A stretch of DNA of 64,000 nt from Aequorivita sp. GTDB lineage: Bacteria > Bacteroidota > Bacteroidia > Flavobacteriales > Flavobacteriaceae. Location of the stretch: assembly GCA_024637015.1 (NCBI GenBank), contig JAGXGE010000001.1, positions 1 through 64,000 of the forward strand, given 5' to 3'. Position numbers and translations under genes: made by a program. Under the pieces are notes generated by a model. It did not search any database, was not told the origin of the DNA, and saw nothing but the letters and a program-made list of their open reading frames with translations. Shown here piece by piece: positions 16,979-24,714 of this stretch. Each line of letters starts with the position of its first letter. Position 1 is the stretch's first letter.

Positions 16979-17695
16979 TTAAATTAAATCGAAAATCGAA
17001 TTTACCGCAGCATAACGCTCTGTTGTAAAACCTTCGCCATATTCAGTACCTATAAGCCTTCCCAAATCCTGTGCTCGGTAGGTTATGCTATCTCGAAAAT
17101 TGGTTGAGGAGATTGGCGTTTCGGGCTCATCCGCTTCTTTTTGGTGAAACTGGCTTTTATAGGCAAAAACCGCTTCCAGTTTTTTCTCCAAAAATCCCGT
17201 TACATCAACCACAAAATCTGGTTCAATATTTTTCCATTGAATGTAATGGTAAACATGTTTGGGCCGCCAAGGCTTTTGATGATTGCCATCCTGTATGGTT
17301 TCAATTTTTTGCAATCCACTTAAAAAACACGCATCACTGGCGAGCTTACTCGCTTTTCCGTGGTCAATATGTCGATCGTCAATAGCATTACAAAGCACCA
17401 CTTCAGGCTTGTATTTTCTGATAATTTTAATTATTTCAAGTTGTGATGCCGCATTATTAATCAAAAAACCATCCGAAAATTCAAGGTTGTGCCGAAACTT
17501 TACGCCTAAAATTTCAGCGGCGTTTGTAGCTTCTTTGTCTCGTATTTCAGCTGTTCCTCGAGTTCCGAGTTCACCGCGAGTGAGATCTAAAATCCCTACT
17601 TTTTTTCCGTTGTTTATTTCTTTTGACAAGGTTGCAGAACATCCCAATTCAACGTCGTCAGGATGGGCACCAATGGCAAGTATATCAATCTTCAT
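16979..17695 (-). CDS. bshB1: Bacillithiol biosynthesis deacetylase BshB1
   Basis: A 238-residue LmbE-like zinc deacetylase that removes the acetyl group from GlcNAc-malate in bacillithiol synthesis. The zinc site AHPDD is at residues 10-14 and RHIDHGKAS near residue 110; LTRGELGTRGT is the substrate loop of the family. The gene is 10 bp downstream of the Cys/Met PLP-enzyme gene, suggesting co-transcription of a cysteine-handling enzyme with a cysteine-containing thiol pathway. BshA and BshC are not in the window. Confidence 0.92.
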   Translation of the reverse strand: MKIDILAIGAHPDDVELGCSATLSKEINNGKKVGILDLTRGELGTRGTAEIRDKEATNAAEILGVKFRHNLEFSDGFLINNAASQLEIIKIIRKYKPEVVLCNAIDDRHIDHGKASKLASDACFLSGLQKIETIQDGNHQKPWRPKHVYHYIQWKNIEPDFVVDVTGFLEKKLEAVFAYKSQFHQKEADEPETPISSTNFRDSITYRAQDLGRLIGTEYGEGFTTERYAAVNSIFDLI

Positions 17696-17705
17696 AAAAA
17701 TTATT

Positions 17706-18872
17706 TTAAATTTTTTCCATTTTAGAGACCTTTTGGAAAGCTCCTTCCAAATCAGAAATTATATCTTCCACTTCCTCAATACCTACAGAAAAACGAAGTA
17801 GGCCGTCACTTATATTTTGCCGCTTCCGCTCTTCAGCAGAAAGAAGTGCGTGCGAAGTTTTTGCGGGTGAAAGAATAGTAGATTCCACTCCAGCCAAACT
17901 CATGGAAGGTTTAATCATTTTTAACGCCTTTAAAAAATCGCCCACATTTAACGATTCATTTATTTCGAAAGAAAGCATTCCCGTATAACCGCTCATCTGT
18001 CTTTTTGCAAGCTCGTGATCCGGATGGCTTTTGAGTCGCGGGTAATAAACCTTTTCAACCAAAGGATGTTTCTCCAACCATCTTGCTAGTTTTTTAGCAT
18101 TCTTGTTTTGCGCTTTTACACGCAATACCATTGTTTTCATACTGCGCTCCAAGAGCCAAACAGTATAATCGCTAAGACTTCCACCCAAGTTTTTGGCAAG
18201 GTTCCAGATTATTTTAATATGTTCTTCACTTGCAGCAACAGCGCCCGCCAAAATATCACTGTGCCCGCCCATATATTTGGTGGCGCTGTGAATCATTATA
18301 TCAATTCCAAAATCGGCTGGAGTTTGATTTACGGGAGAAGCAAACGTATTGTCAATCATTGTTATAATTCCGTGTTGCTTTGCTAATTTTGAGATCATTT
18401 CCAAATCTGTGATACGCATTAACGGATTGGAAGGGGTTTCAACAAAAATCACTTTGGTGTTCTTCTTGATTTTTTCAGAAAATTCCGCTTCGGAAAAACC
18501 TTCGGTAAAAGAATATTCTATTCCAAATTTATGGAACTCTTCAACCACAAAATTATAAGTGCCTCCATACAAAGTCTGCGGAAGCACCACGTGATCGCCC
18601 TTGTGCAAAAACGCAAGCATTGTTGTGCTCACTGCCGCCATTCCGCTTCCGAAGATAAGCGCGGACTCACTTTTTTCAAGCATCGCAATTTTCTTGCAGA
18701 GCGCTTCTTGGTTTGGCGTGTTGAAGTAGCGCGGGTATCGTTTTACATCAACATCCTCATAGGCGTAGCTACTTGACATATATAATGGAGAAACAGCTCC
18801 TTTGAACTGTTTGTCCTCAACTTCGCCCACATGGGTACAAATAGTGTTAATGCCTAATTTTCCTGATTTCAT
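17706..18872 (-). CDS. Cys/Met metabolism PLP-dependent enzyme (cystathionine gamma-synthase/lyase or methionine gamma-lyase type)
   Basis: A 388-residue fold-type I PLP enzyme. The PLP lysine is Lys199 in HSATKYMGGHSD; phosphate-binding GSGMAA is at 76-81, and FVETPSNPLMRITDL and SLAGVESTILSPAKTSH are family signatures. The family makes or splits thioether amino acids (cystathionine, methionine, cysteine). By-eye motifs do not separate synthase from lyase. Its position directly upstream of bshB1 favours a role in cysteine supply or H2S release. Confidence 0.88.
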   Translation of the reverse strand: MKSGKLGINTICTHVGEVEDKQFKGAVSPLYMSSSYAYEDVDVKRYPRYFNTPNQEALCKKIAMLEKSESALIFGSGMAAVSTTMLAFLHKGDHVVLPQTLYGGTYNFVVEEFHKFGIEYSFTEGFSEAEFSEKIKKNTKVIFVETPSNPLMRITDLEMISKLAKQHGIITMIDNTFASPVNQTPADFGIDIMIHSATKYMGGHSDILAGAVAASEEHIKIIWNLAKNLGGSLSDYTVWLLERSMKTMVLRVKAQNKNAKKLARWLEKHPLVEKVYYPRLKSHPDHELAKRQMSGYTGMLSFEINESLNVGDFLKALKMIKPSMSLAGVESTILSPAKTSHALLSAEERKRQNISDGLLRFSVGIEEVEDIISDLEGAFQKVSKMEKI

Positions 18873-18928
18873 ATTATATTTTTTTGGAAGGACTAAGGTA
18901 TAAATTATATTTTAGACAGCTGACTATT

Positions 18929-18961
18929 TTGAGACTGTGCCATTGTTTTTTTCTATATTTA
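18929..18961 (+). promoter_or_regulatory. Possible promoter of the hut operon
   Basis: TTG (18929-18931) and, 22 bp later, tatattta (18954-18961) resemble the -33/-7 pair with one mismatch in the -7 box. The start codon at 18966 is so close that the transcript would be nearly leaderless, which weakens the call. Confidence 0.3.
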
Positions 18962-18965
18962 TAAA

Positions 18966-19568
18966 ATGAAAAAGATACTTGTTTTGTCGCTGCTTTTTAT
19001 GTTCAGCTTTTCTGCCAATAGTCAAATTGACATCCCAGGAACCAACCTTACAATAGAAATGGTAAAAGCGCGAAAAATTGGCGTGCTATCAGTTCAATTT
19101 GCTGGCACTTACAACGTTCTTTCAGGAAAAGATAACAAAAGAGTACAGGTAAGACTTAAAGTACGGTCTAGGGATGGAGACCTAAGTATTTTTGACCCGA
19201 ACAAACTTTCTCTTTTAAGTGATCAATTTAATGCGCGTTTTAGTGTTTCTGAAGTGCTTTTTGCAACTTTTTTTCAAACAAGAGGTTTTCAAATGTTAAC
19301 TACCAATGATACCGAAAAGCCAGTTTTCGCAAAATACGATTCTTCAGTACCAAACACTTTTGACAATTATACGTTTGAAGGCTATAAAGATTGTTCCATA
19401 GACCTTAATTTTGGGACAAATAGAAAGCCTATAATTCACACCATTTATTTTCGCCCTCAAAACATAGATAAAAATGTACTCGATGTATATTTTGTGGTTC
19501 CAAATGAATTGACTACTGGAAAATTATATTTTGGGGATACTTTAATTTCAGAAATAGACATACGCTAA
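18966..19568 (+). CDS. Secreted protein of unknown function, first gene of the hut operon
   Basis: A 200-residue protein with a signal peptide (about residues 1-19, ending FSANSQ). The rest is beta-rich (VQVRLKVRSRDGDLSIFDPN, YTFEGYKDCSIDLNFGTN) with no motif I recognise. Its TAA overlaps the ATG of hutI by one base (TAATG), so it is translationally coupled to histidine degradation. A periplasmic role linked to histidine is possible but is inference only. Confidence 0.75.
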   Translation: MKKILVLSLLFMFSFSANSQIDIPGTNLTIEMVKARKIGVLSVQFAGTYNVLSGKDNKRVQVRLKVRSRDGDLSIFDPNKLSLLSDQFNARFSVSEVLFATFFQTRGFQMLTTNDTEKPVFAKYDSSVPNTFDNYTFEGYKDCSIDLNFGTNRKPIIHTIYFRPQNIDKNVLDVYFVVPNELTTGKLYFGDTLISEIDIR

Positions 19569-20806
19569 TGAAACTATTGCTAGTAAACATAAAAGAACTT
19601 TTGCAGGTTCGGGAAACCGCCCCTATAAAATTGAGCGGAATGGAAATGAAAGAACTCCCCACTCTCAAAAACGCCTGGGTTTTTATAAACCACGGCATTA
19701 TTGAAGACTACGGAACTATGGATAAAATGGGCCCGCACCAAGGCTTTAAAACCATCGACTGCCACGGCAAAATTGTTCTTCCTGCTTGGTGTGATAGCCA
19801 TAGCCATTTAGTATATGCCGGTAACCGCGAACAGGAATTTGTAGATAGAATTAACGGACTCACTTACCAAGAAATTGCCGAAAAAGGCGGCGGAATAGTC
19901 AACAGCGCCAAAAAATTGCAACAAACTACCGAAGAGGATTTATACCATCAATCTGCCGCACGTTTGGAAGAAGTGATGCGTCTTGGCACCGGCGCTATTG
20001 AAATAAAAAGTGGTTATGGCCTTACGACGGATGCAGAATTGAAAATACTTCGAGTTGCAAAAAAACTTTCCGAAGAATATCCAATCACAATTAAAACCAC
20101 ATTTTTGGGTGCGCATGCAATTCCCACGGAATATAAAAACAACAAAGCCGGTTATTTAGATTTGCTATGCAATGAAATGCTTCCTAAAATTGCTGCTGAA
20201 AAACTCGCAGAATATGTAGATGTTTTCTGTGAAGAAGGATACTTTTCCGTGGCAGATATGGAACGTATTCTGTCCGAAGGAAAAAAATACAATCTTACCC
20301 CGAAAGTACACGTCAACCAATTTAACAGTATTGGCGGAATTGCCGCAGCTGTAAAACACAACGCTTTGAGTGTTGACCATTTGGAAGTTTTTACAGATGA
20401 GGATTTGAAAGCCTTGAAAAACAGCAAAACTATGCCAGTGGCGCTTCCCTCCTGCTCTTATTTTTTAAGTATTCCCTACACGCCAGGCAGAAAAATAATT
20501 GATGCAGGATTACCATTAGCACTCGCCACAGATTACAATCCAGGTTCTACACCAAGTGGAAATATGAATTTTGTGGTTGCAACAGCTTGCATAAAAATGC
20601 GTTTAACGCCAGAAGAGGCCATTAATGCCGCAACAGTAAATGGAGCTTATGCAATGGGATTAAGCCGAACCCACGGCAGTATTACAAGAGGGAAAACAGC
20701 AAACCTCATCATTACAAAACCAATTCCTTCCTATGGTTATTTACCGTATGCTTTCGGAAGCAATTTAATTGATTCTGTAATTATTAATGGAAAGGAAGTG
20801 AAATGA
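19568..20806 (+). CDS. hutI: Imidazolonepropionase HutI
   Basis: A 412-residue amidohydrolase that opens imidazolonepropionate to N-formimino-L-glutamate, the third step of histidine breakdown. The metal-binding HSHLVYAGNREQEF lies near residues 76-90; KSGYGL, FLGAHAIP, VHVNQF and ATDYNPGSTPSGN supply the other ligand and substrate regions. Length is normal. It overlaps the upstream gene by one base and hutG by four (ATGA), an arrangement typical of tight operons. Confidence 0.95.
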   Translation: MKLLLVNIKELLQVRETAPIKLSGMEMKELPTLKNAWVFINHGIIEDYGTMDKMGPHQGFKTIDCHGKIVLPAWCDSHSHLVYAGNREQEFVDRINGLTYQEIAEKGGGIVNSAKKLQQTTEEDLYHQSAARLEEVMRLGTGAIEIKSGYGLTTDAELKILRVAKKLSEEYPITIKTTFLGAHAIPTEYKNNKAGYLDLLCNEMLPKIAAEKLAEYVDVFCEEGYFSVADMERILSEGKKYNLTPKVHVNQFNSIGGIAAAVKHNALSVDHLEVFTDEDLKALKNSKTMPVALPSCSYFLSIPYTPGRKIIDAGLPLALATDYNPGSTPSGNMNFVVATACIKMRLTPEEAINAATVNGAYAMGLSRTHGSITRGKTANLIITKPIPSYGYLPYAFGSNLIDSVIINGKEVK

Positions 20807-21804
20807 GTATTTTGAAAATTTATTCCGAAAAGGATGTTTCTTCTTACATAAAAAAGAGAGCTGGCGAAACCAAGTTTGGCGAAAAAGTAGCTTTTGTAAA
20901 AATGGTGGAAGAATTAAAAAACCATCCTTCAAAATACGTTTTATTGGGAATTCCTGAAGATATCGGGGTTAGGGCTAATTATGGAAACACAGGAACTTCA
21001 AAGGCTTGGGAAGCAGCTTTAAAAAGTTTTTTAAACATTCAGCAAAACGACTTTGCAGAAGCAGAAAATGTAATTCTTTTAGGTGAAATTAATTGTGACT
21101 CCCAAATGCAACAAGCTGAAAATCTGCCCTTAGAAGACATACATTATGTTGAAAAGTTGGGAGAGCTTGTCTCGCAAATAGATCATAAGGTTTCCATTAC
21201 TGTGAAAAAAATTATCGAGTATGGGAAATTTCCAATAATTATTGGAGGCGGTCACAACAACAGCTATGGAAACCTAAAAGGAACTTCCGAAGCTCTTAAA
21301 AAACCTGCGAATTGTCTTAACTTTGATGCGCATACAGATTTCCGTGCGTTGGGTCACCGTCATAGTGGTAACGGATTTTCATATGCTTTTGAAGATGGTT
21401 TTCTCAATCGTTATTTTACCTTCGGGCTCCATCGTAATTATACATCCCAAGTTGTTTTCGATAGATTAGTAAAGCATCAAGACCGCATAAAGTTCAGTCT
21501 TTTTGAGGATATAGCTATCAATGAAACATTGTCCTTTTCCGAAGGCATCCAAGAGGCGGAAATGTTTGTATGCAACGACGCTTTTGGATTGGAACTGGAC
21601 TTGGATGCCATCGAAGATATGGGCAGTAGTGCGATGACGCCAGGAGGTTTTTCAATTAATGATGCTCGAAGATTTATATCGTATTTTTCAAAAAAAGAAC
21701 AGTGTGTTTATTTCCATATTTGTGAGGGTGCACCAGAGTTGGAAATTTTTCCTGCCCAAGTAGGAAAAACCATTTCGTTTTTAATTTCAGATGCAATAGC
21801 TTAG
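20803..21804 (+). CDS. hutG: Formimidoylglutamase HutG (arginase/ureohydrolase family)
   Basis: A 333-residue manganese ureohydrolase. Metal ligands are visible in GGGHNNSYG, NFDAHTDFRALG and LELDLDAIED; MTPGGFS follows. In context it should convert N-formimino-L-glutamate to glutamate and formamide. The N-terminal 110 residues are less conserved with arginases, as is common for this Bacteroidota group. The same operon also encodes FtcD, which consumes the same intermediate by a folate route. Confidence 0.85.
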   Translation: MSILKIYSEKDVSSYIKKRAGETKFGEKVAFVKMVEELKNHPSKYVLLGIPEDIGVRANYGNTGTSKAWEAALKSFLNIQQNDFAEAENVILLGEINCDSQMQQAENLPLEDIHYVEKLGELVSQIDHKVSITVKKIIEYGKFPIIIGGGHNNSYGNLKGTSEALKKPANCLNFDAHTDFRALGHRHSGNGFSYAFEDGFLNRYFTFGLHRNYTSQVVFDRLVKHQDRIKFSLFEDIAINETLSFSEGIQEAEMFVCNDAFGLELDLDAIEDMGSSAMTPGGFSINDARRFISYFSKKEQCVYFHICEGAPELEIFPAQVGKTISFLISDAIA

Positions 21805-21835
21805 AATTCAAAAAATTATCACCAAATAAAAAATT

Positions 21836-23527
21836 ATGAAACAGCAGTTAATAGAATGTGTTCCAAATATCAGTGAAGGTCGTGATGCCGAAAAAATCAA
21901 AGCCATTTCCCAAATAGTGGAAACCGTTGAAGGTGTAAAACTTTTGGATGTTGATCCCGGAAAGGCAACCAATAGAACCGTAATCACCTTTGTGGGAGAA
22001 CCTGAAGCGGTGATTGAAGCGGCTTTTAGGTTAATTAAAAAAGCTTCGGAACTTATTGACATGTCCAAGCACAATGGAGCACACCCCCGTTTTGGCGCTA
22101 CTGATGTTTGCCCATTGGTACCTATTTCTAACATTACTTTGGAAGAAACTGCAAAATACGCCCATAAATTGGGTGAAAGAGTAGGCAAAGAGTTGGGTAT
22201 TCCAGGATATTTTTATGAAAAGGCCGCTAAGGAAGAAAAACGTAAAAACCTCGCCAATTGCCGTTCGGGAGAATATGAAGGTTTACCGAAAAAATTGGTA
22301 GACCCTGTCTGGAAACCGGATTTTGGACCAGCAGAATTCAATGATAAAGTTGCTAAGAGCGGAGCTACGGCCATTTCGGCGCGAGATTTTTTAATAGCAT
22401 ATAACGTAAACCTCAATACCACTTCTACGAGAAGGGCAAACGCAATCGCATTCGATATTCGCGAAGCTGGCCGTGTAAAACGGGAAGGAAACCCGATTAC
22501 CGGAAAACAGGTTTTGGATAAAAATGGGGAACCCGTTCGGATCCCAGGAAAGTTAAAAGCAGTAAAAGGTATTGGTTGGTATATCGAAGAGTATGGCATC
22601 GCCCAAATTTCGTATAACCTTACCAATATTTCCATTACCTCTATGCACGTGGCATTTGACGAAACCTGTAAAGTATCCGAAAAGAGAGGATTACGGGTAA
22701 CAGGGTCTGAACTTATTGGATTGATTCCCTTGCAGGCAATGCTTGATGCTGCAGATTACTTTTTAGTGAAGCAACAACGCTCTTTAGGAATTTCAGAAAG
22801 TGAAAAGATAAAAATTGCCATTAAATCATTGGGGCTGGACGATTTAAAGCCTTTCGATCCACAGGAAAAGATTATTGAATACATGCTTGACAAAGGCGAA
22901 AAAAAATTGGTTGACCTTAAATTGAACGATTTTGCCGATGAAACCGCTGGAGAATCTCCAGCTCCTGGCGGTGGTTCTATTGCTGCCTATGTTGGTACTT
23001 TAGGAGTTTCATTGGGGACCATGGTTGCAAATCTATCTGCCCATAAAGCAGGTTGGGACGAAAAATGGGAATTCTTTTCAGAATGGGCCGAAAAAGGTCA
23101 AATGTATAAAAACAAGCTATTGTATTTGGTAGATGAAGACACCAATGCCTTTAACAAAATAATTGATGGTTTTAGGATGCCAAAAGGTTCCGAAAAGGAA
23201 ATAAACGACCGGAAAGCTGCTATTGAAGAAGCAACCAAATACGCCACACAAATTCCTTTTCAAGTAATGGAAACAGCTTACCAATCCATGGAAGTGATGC
23301 AAGCCATGATAAAAAATGGTATACAAAGCTCATTATCAGATGCAGGAGTGGGAGTTCTATGCGCTAGAACTGCGGTATTAGGAGCCTACTTCAACGTGCG
23401 TATTAATGCCAAGGATATTAAGGACAAAAAATTTGCGGACGACATTCTTCAGAGAGCCAGGGAAATCTATACAGCTACTATTAAGGCTGAAAAAGAAACA
23501 ATTGAATATATAGATGGTAAGATGTAA
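21836..23527 (+). CDS. ftcD: Bifunctional glutamate formimidoyltransferase/formimidoyl-THF cyclodeaminase FtcD
   Basis: A 563-residue fusion. Residues 1 to about 330 are the formiminotransferase (ECVPNISEGRD at the start, HNGAHPRFGATDVCPLVP, GYFYEKAA). Residues about 340-563 are the cyclodeaminase (ESPAPGGGSIAAYVGTLG, DEDTNAFNKIIDGFRMPKG). Together they move the formimino group from formiminoglutamate to tetrahydrofolate and release ammonia, giving methenyl-THF. Length matches the animal-like fused form. It is the last recognisable gene of the operon, 31 bp after hutG. Confidence 0.95.
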   Translation: MKQQLIECVPNISEGRDAEKIKAISQIVETVEGVKLLDVDPGKATNRTVITFVGEPEAVIEAAFRLIKKASELIDMSKHNGAHPRFGATDVCPLVPISNITLEETAKYAHKLGERVGKELGIPGYFYEKAAKEEKRKNLANCRSGEYEGLPKKLVDPVWKPDFGPAEFNDKVAKSGATAISARDFLIAYNVNLNTTSTRRANAIAFDIREAGRVKREGNPITGKQVLDKNGEPVRIPGKLKAVKGIGWYIEEYGIAQISYNLTNISITSMHVAFDETCKVSEKRGLRVTGSELIGLIPLQAMLDAADYFLVKQQRSLGISESEKIKIAIKSLGLDDLKPFDPQEKIIEYMLDKGEKKLVDLKLNDFADETAGESPAPGGGSIAAYVGTLGVSLGTMVANLSAHKAGWDEKWEFFSEWAEKGQMYKNKLLYLVDEDTNAFNKIIDGFRMPKGSEKEINDRKAAIEEATKYATQIPFQVMETAYQSMEVMQAMIKNGIQSSLSDAGVGVLCARTAVLGAYFNVRINAKDIKDKKFADDILQRAREIYTATIKAEKETIEYIDGKM

Positions 23528-23790
23528 ATCTGTATTTCATATAGTATTGAAAAAGTAAAAGGTCCCAATACCATTTATTGGTGTCTTTTACTTTTTGAGC
23601 TTCATCTATAGCTGTTTCTAATTTTAGCAAGTTCCAGAAATAATAAAGGGGATTATGGAGTAATAAAAACAATTCATTATCAATAAAAAATACAACTAAA
23701 TTATTATTGCTACTGATTATTGTCAGAATAAGCTGGAATACGGAAGTACTGATTTTCTTAAAACCTTCAAAAACAGTTAGAAATATTTTT
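23481..23790 (-). pseudogene. Start-less open frame, possible gene remnant
   Basis: A frame on the minus strand stays open for about 100 codons between a TAA near 23790 and the stop at 23481. It has no ATG or GTG at its beginning; the first possible start is TTG at 23672. The translation contains the plausible stretch NLLKLETAIDEAQKVKDTNK. It overlaps the 3' end of ftcD. It may be a decayed gene or chance; it fills most of the 319-bp gap 23528-23846, where I see nothing else apart from weak promoter-like bases near 23820. Confidence 0.25.
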
Positions 23791-23846
23791 TAAATGCCAA
23801 CATTTGTTTAAAGTATTCTTGTTATCTTCATACAAAAGAATTATCT

Positions 23847-24647
23847 ATGAAAAATTATATTTATCTACTAGTCCTTACAGTTGCTTTTGTCGGCTGCAAA
23901 AACAATTCAGAAAAAACTGAGTCCGAAGCAATAGTTGATACTCCAATGGAAGAAGTTGATGGCGGGGAAGCAGCAAATGAAAAGGGCTTTACTATTAATC
24001 CAGTGGAGCACGCAACAATGGTTTTGAATTGGGACGGAACGATAATTTACGTAGATCCAATTGGAGGAAAAGAAACTTTTTCAAAATTTACAGAACCAGA
24101 TATGGTTTTAATTACGGATATCCATGGCGACCATATGGATATCCCCACCCTTGAAGCTATTGCAGTGGAAAAGACCGTTTTATTTGCTCCAAAAGCAGTT
24201 TTCGAAAAATTGCCAGAAAATCTTCAAAACAAGACGCAAGTGATAAATAATGGTGATTTAATCAACGATTTTGAAATGACAATTGAAGCAATTCCAATGT
24301 ACAACCTTCGGGAAGAAGCTTTAAAATTTCACGAAAAGGGAAGAGGAAATGGTTATGTGCTTGAAAGAAACGGAAAACGGATTTACATTTCTGGAGATAC
24401 TGAGGATATCCCGGAAATGCGCAATCTTAAAAACATTGATATTGCGTTTGTTTGTATGAATTTACCCTATACAATGACAGTTGAAAAAGCTGCCGATGCC
24501 GTTTTGGCTTTCATACCTAAAACCGTATATCCCTATCATTATAGAGGCACGGAAGGCTTGAGTGATGTTGCAAAGTTTAAAACACTGGTAGAAGCTGGAA
24601 AACCCGATATTAAGGTTACGCAACTGGATTGGTATCCAAACAAATAA
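23847..24647 (+). CDS. Metallo-beta-lactamase-fold lipoprotein
   Basis: A 266-residue envelope protein with lipobox FVGC (Cys17) and an acidic linker. The fold is of the L-ascorbate lactonase/UlaG-like metal-dependent hydrolase type: DIHGDHMD (where HxHxDH is usual, here IHGDH), GDTEDIPEM, and YPYHYRGTEG near the C-terminus. It is related to the cytoplasmic UPF0173 protein at 37667. The substrate is unknown. Confidence 0.8.
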   Translation: MKNYIYLLVLTVAFVGCKNNSEKTESEAIVDTPMEEVDGGEAANEKGFTINPVEHATMVLNWDGTIIYVDPIGGKETFSKFTEPDMVLITDIHGDHMDIPTLEAIAVEKTVLFAPKAVFEKLPENLQNKTQVINNGDLINDFEMTIEAIPMYNLREEALKFHEKGRGNGYVLERNGKRIYISGDTEDIPEMRNLKNIDIAFVCMNLPYTMTVEKAADAVLAFIPKTVYPYHYRGTEGLSDVAKFKTLVEAGKPDIKVTQLDWYPNK

Positions 24648-24714
24648 TCCCGATATTTACAATCAGCGAATTAAAAAACTAATTCTATAAACCGAAAAAG
24701 CCAAATCTTTATTG

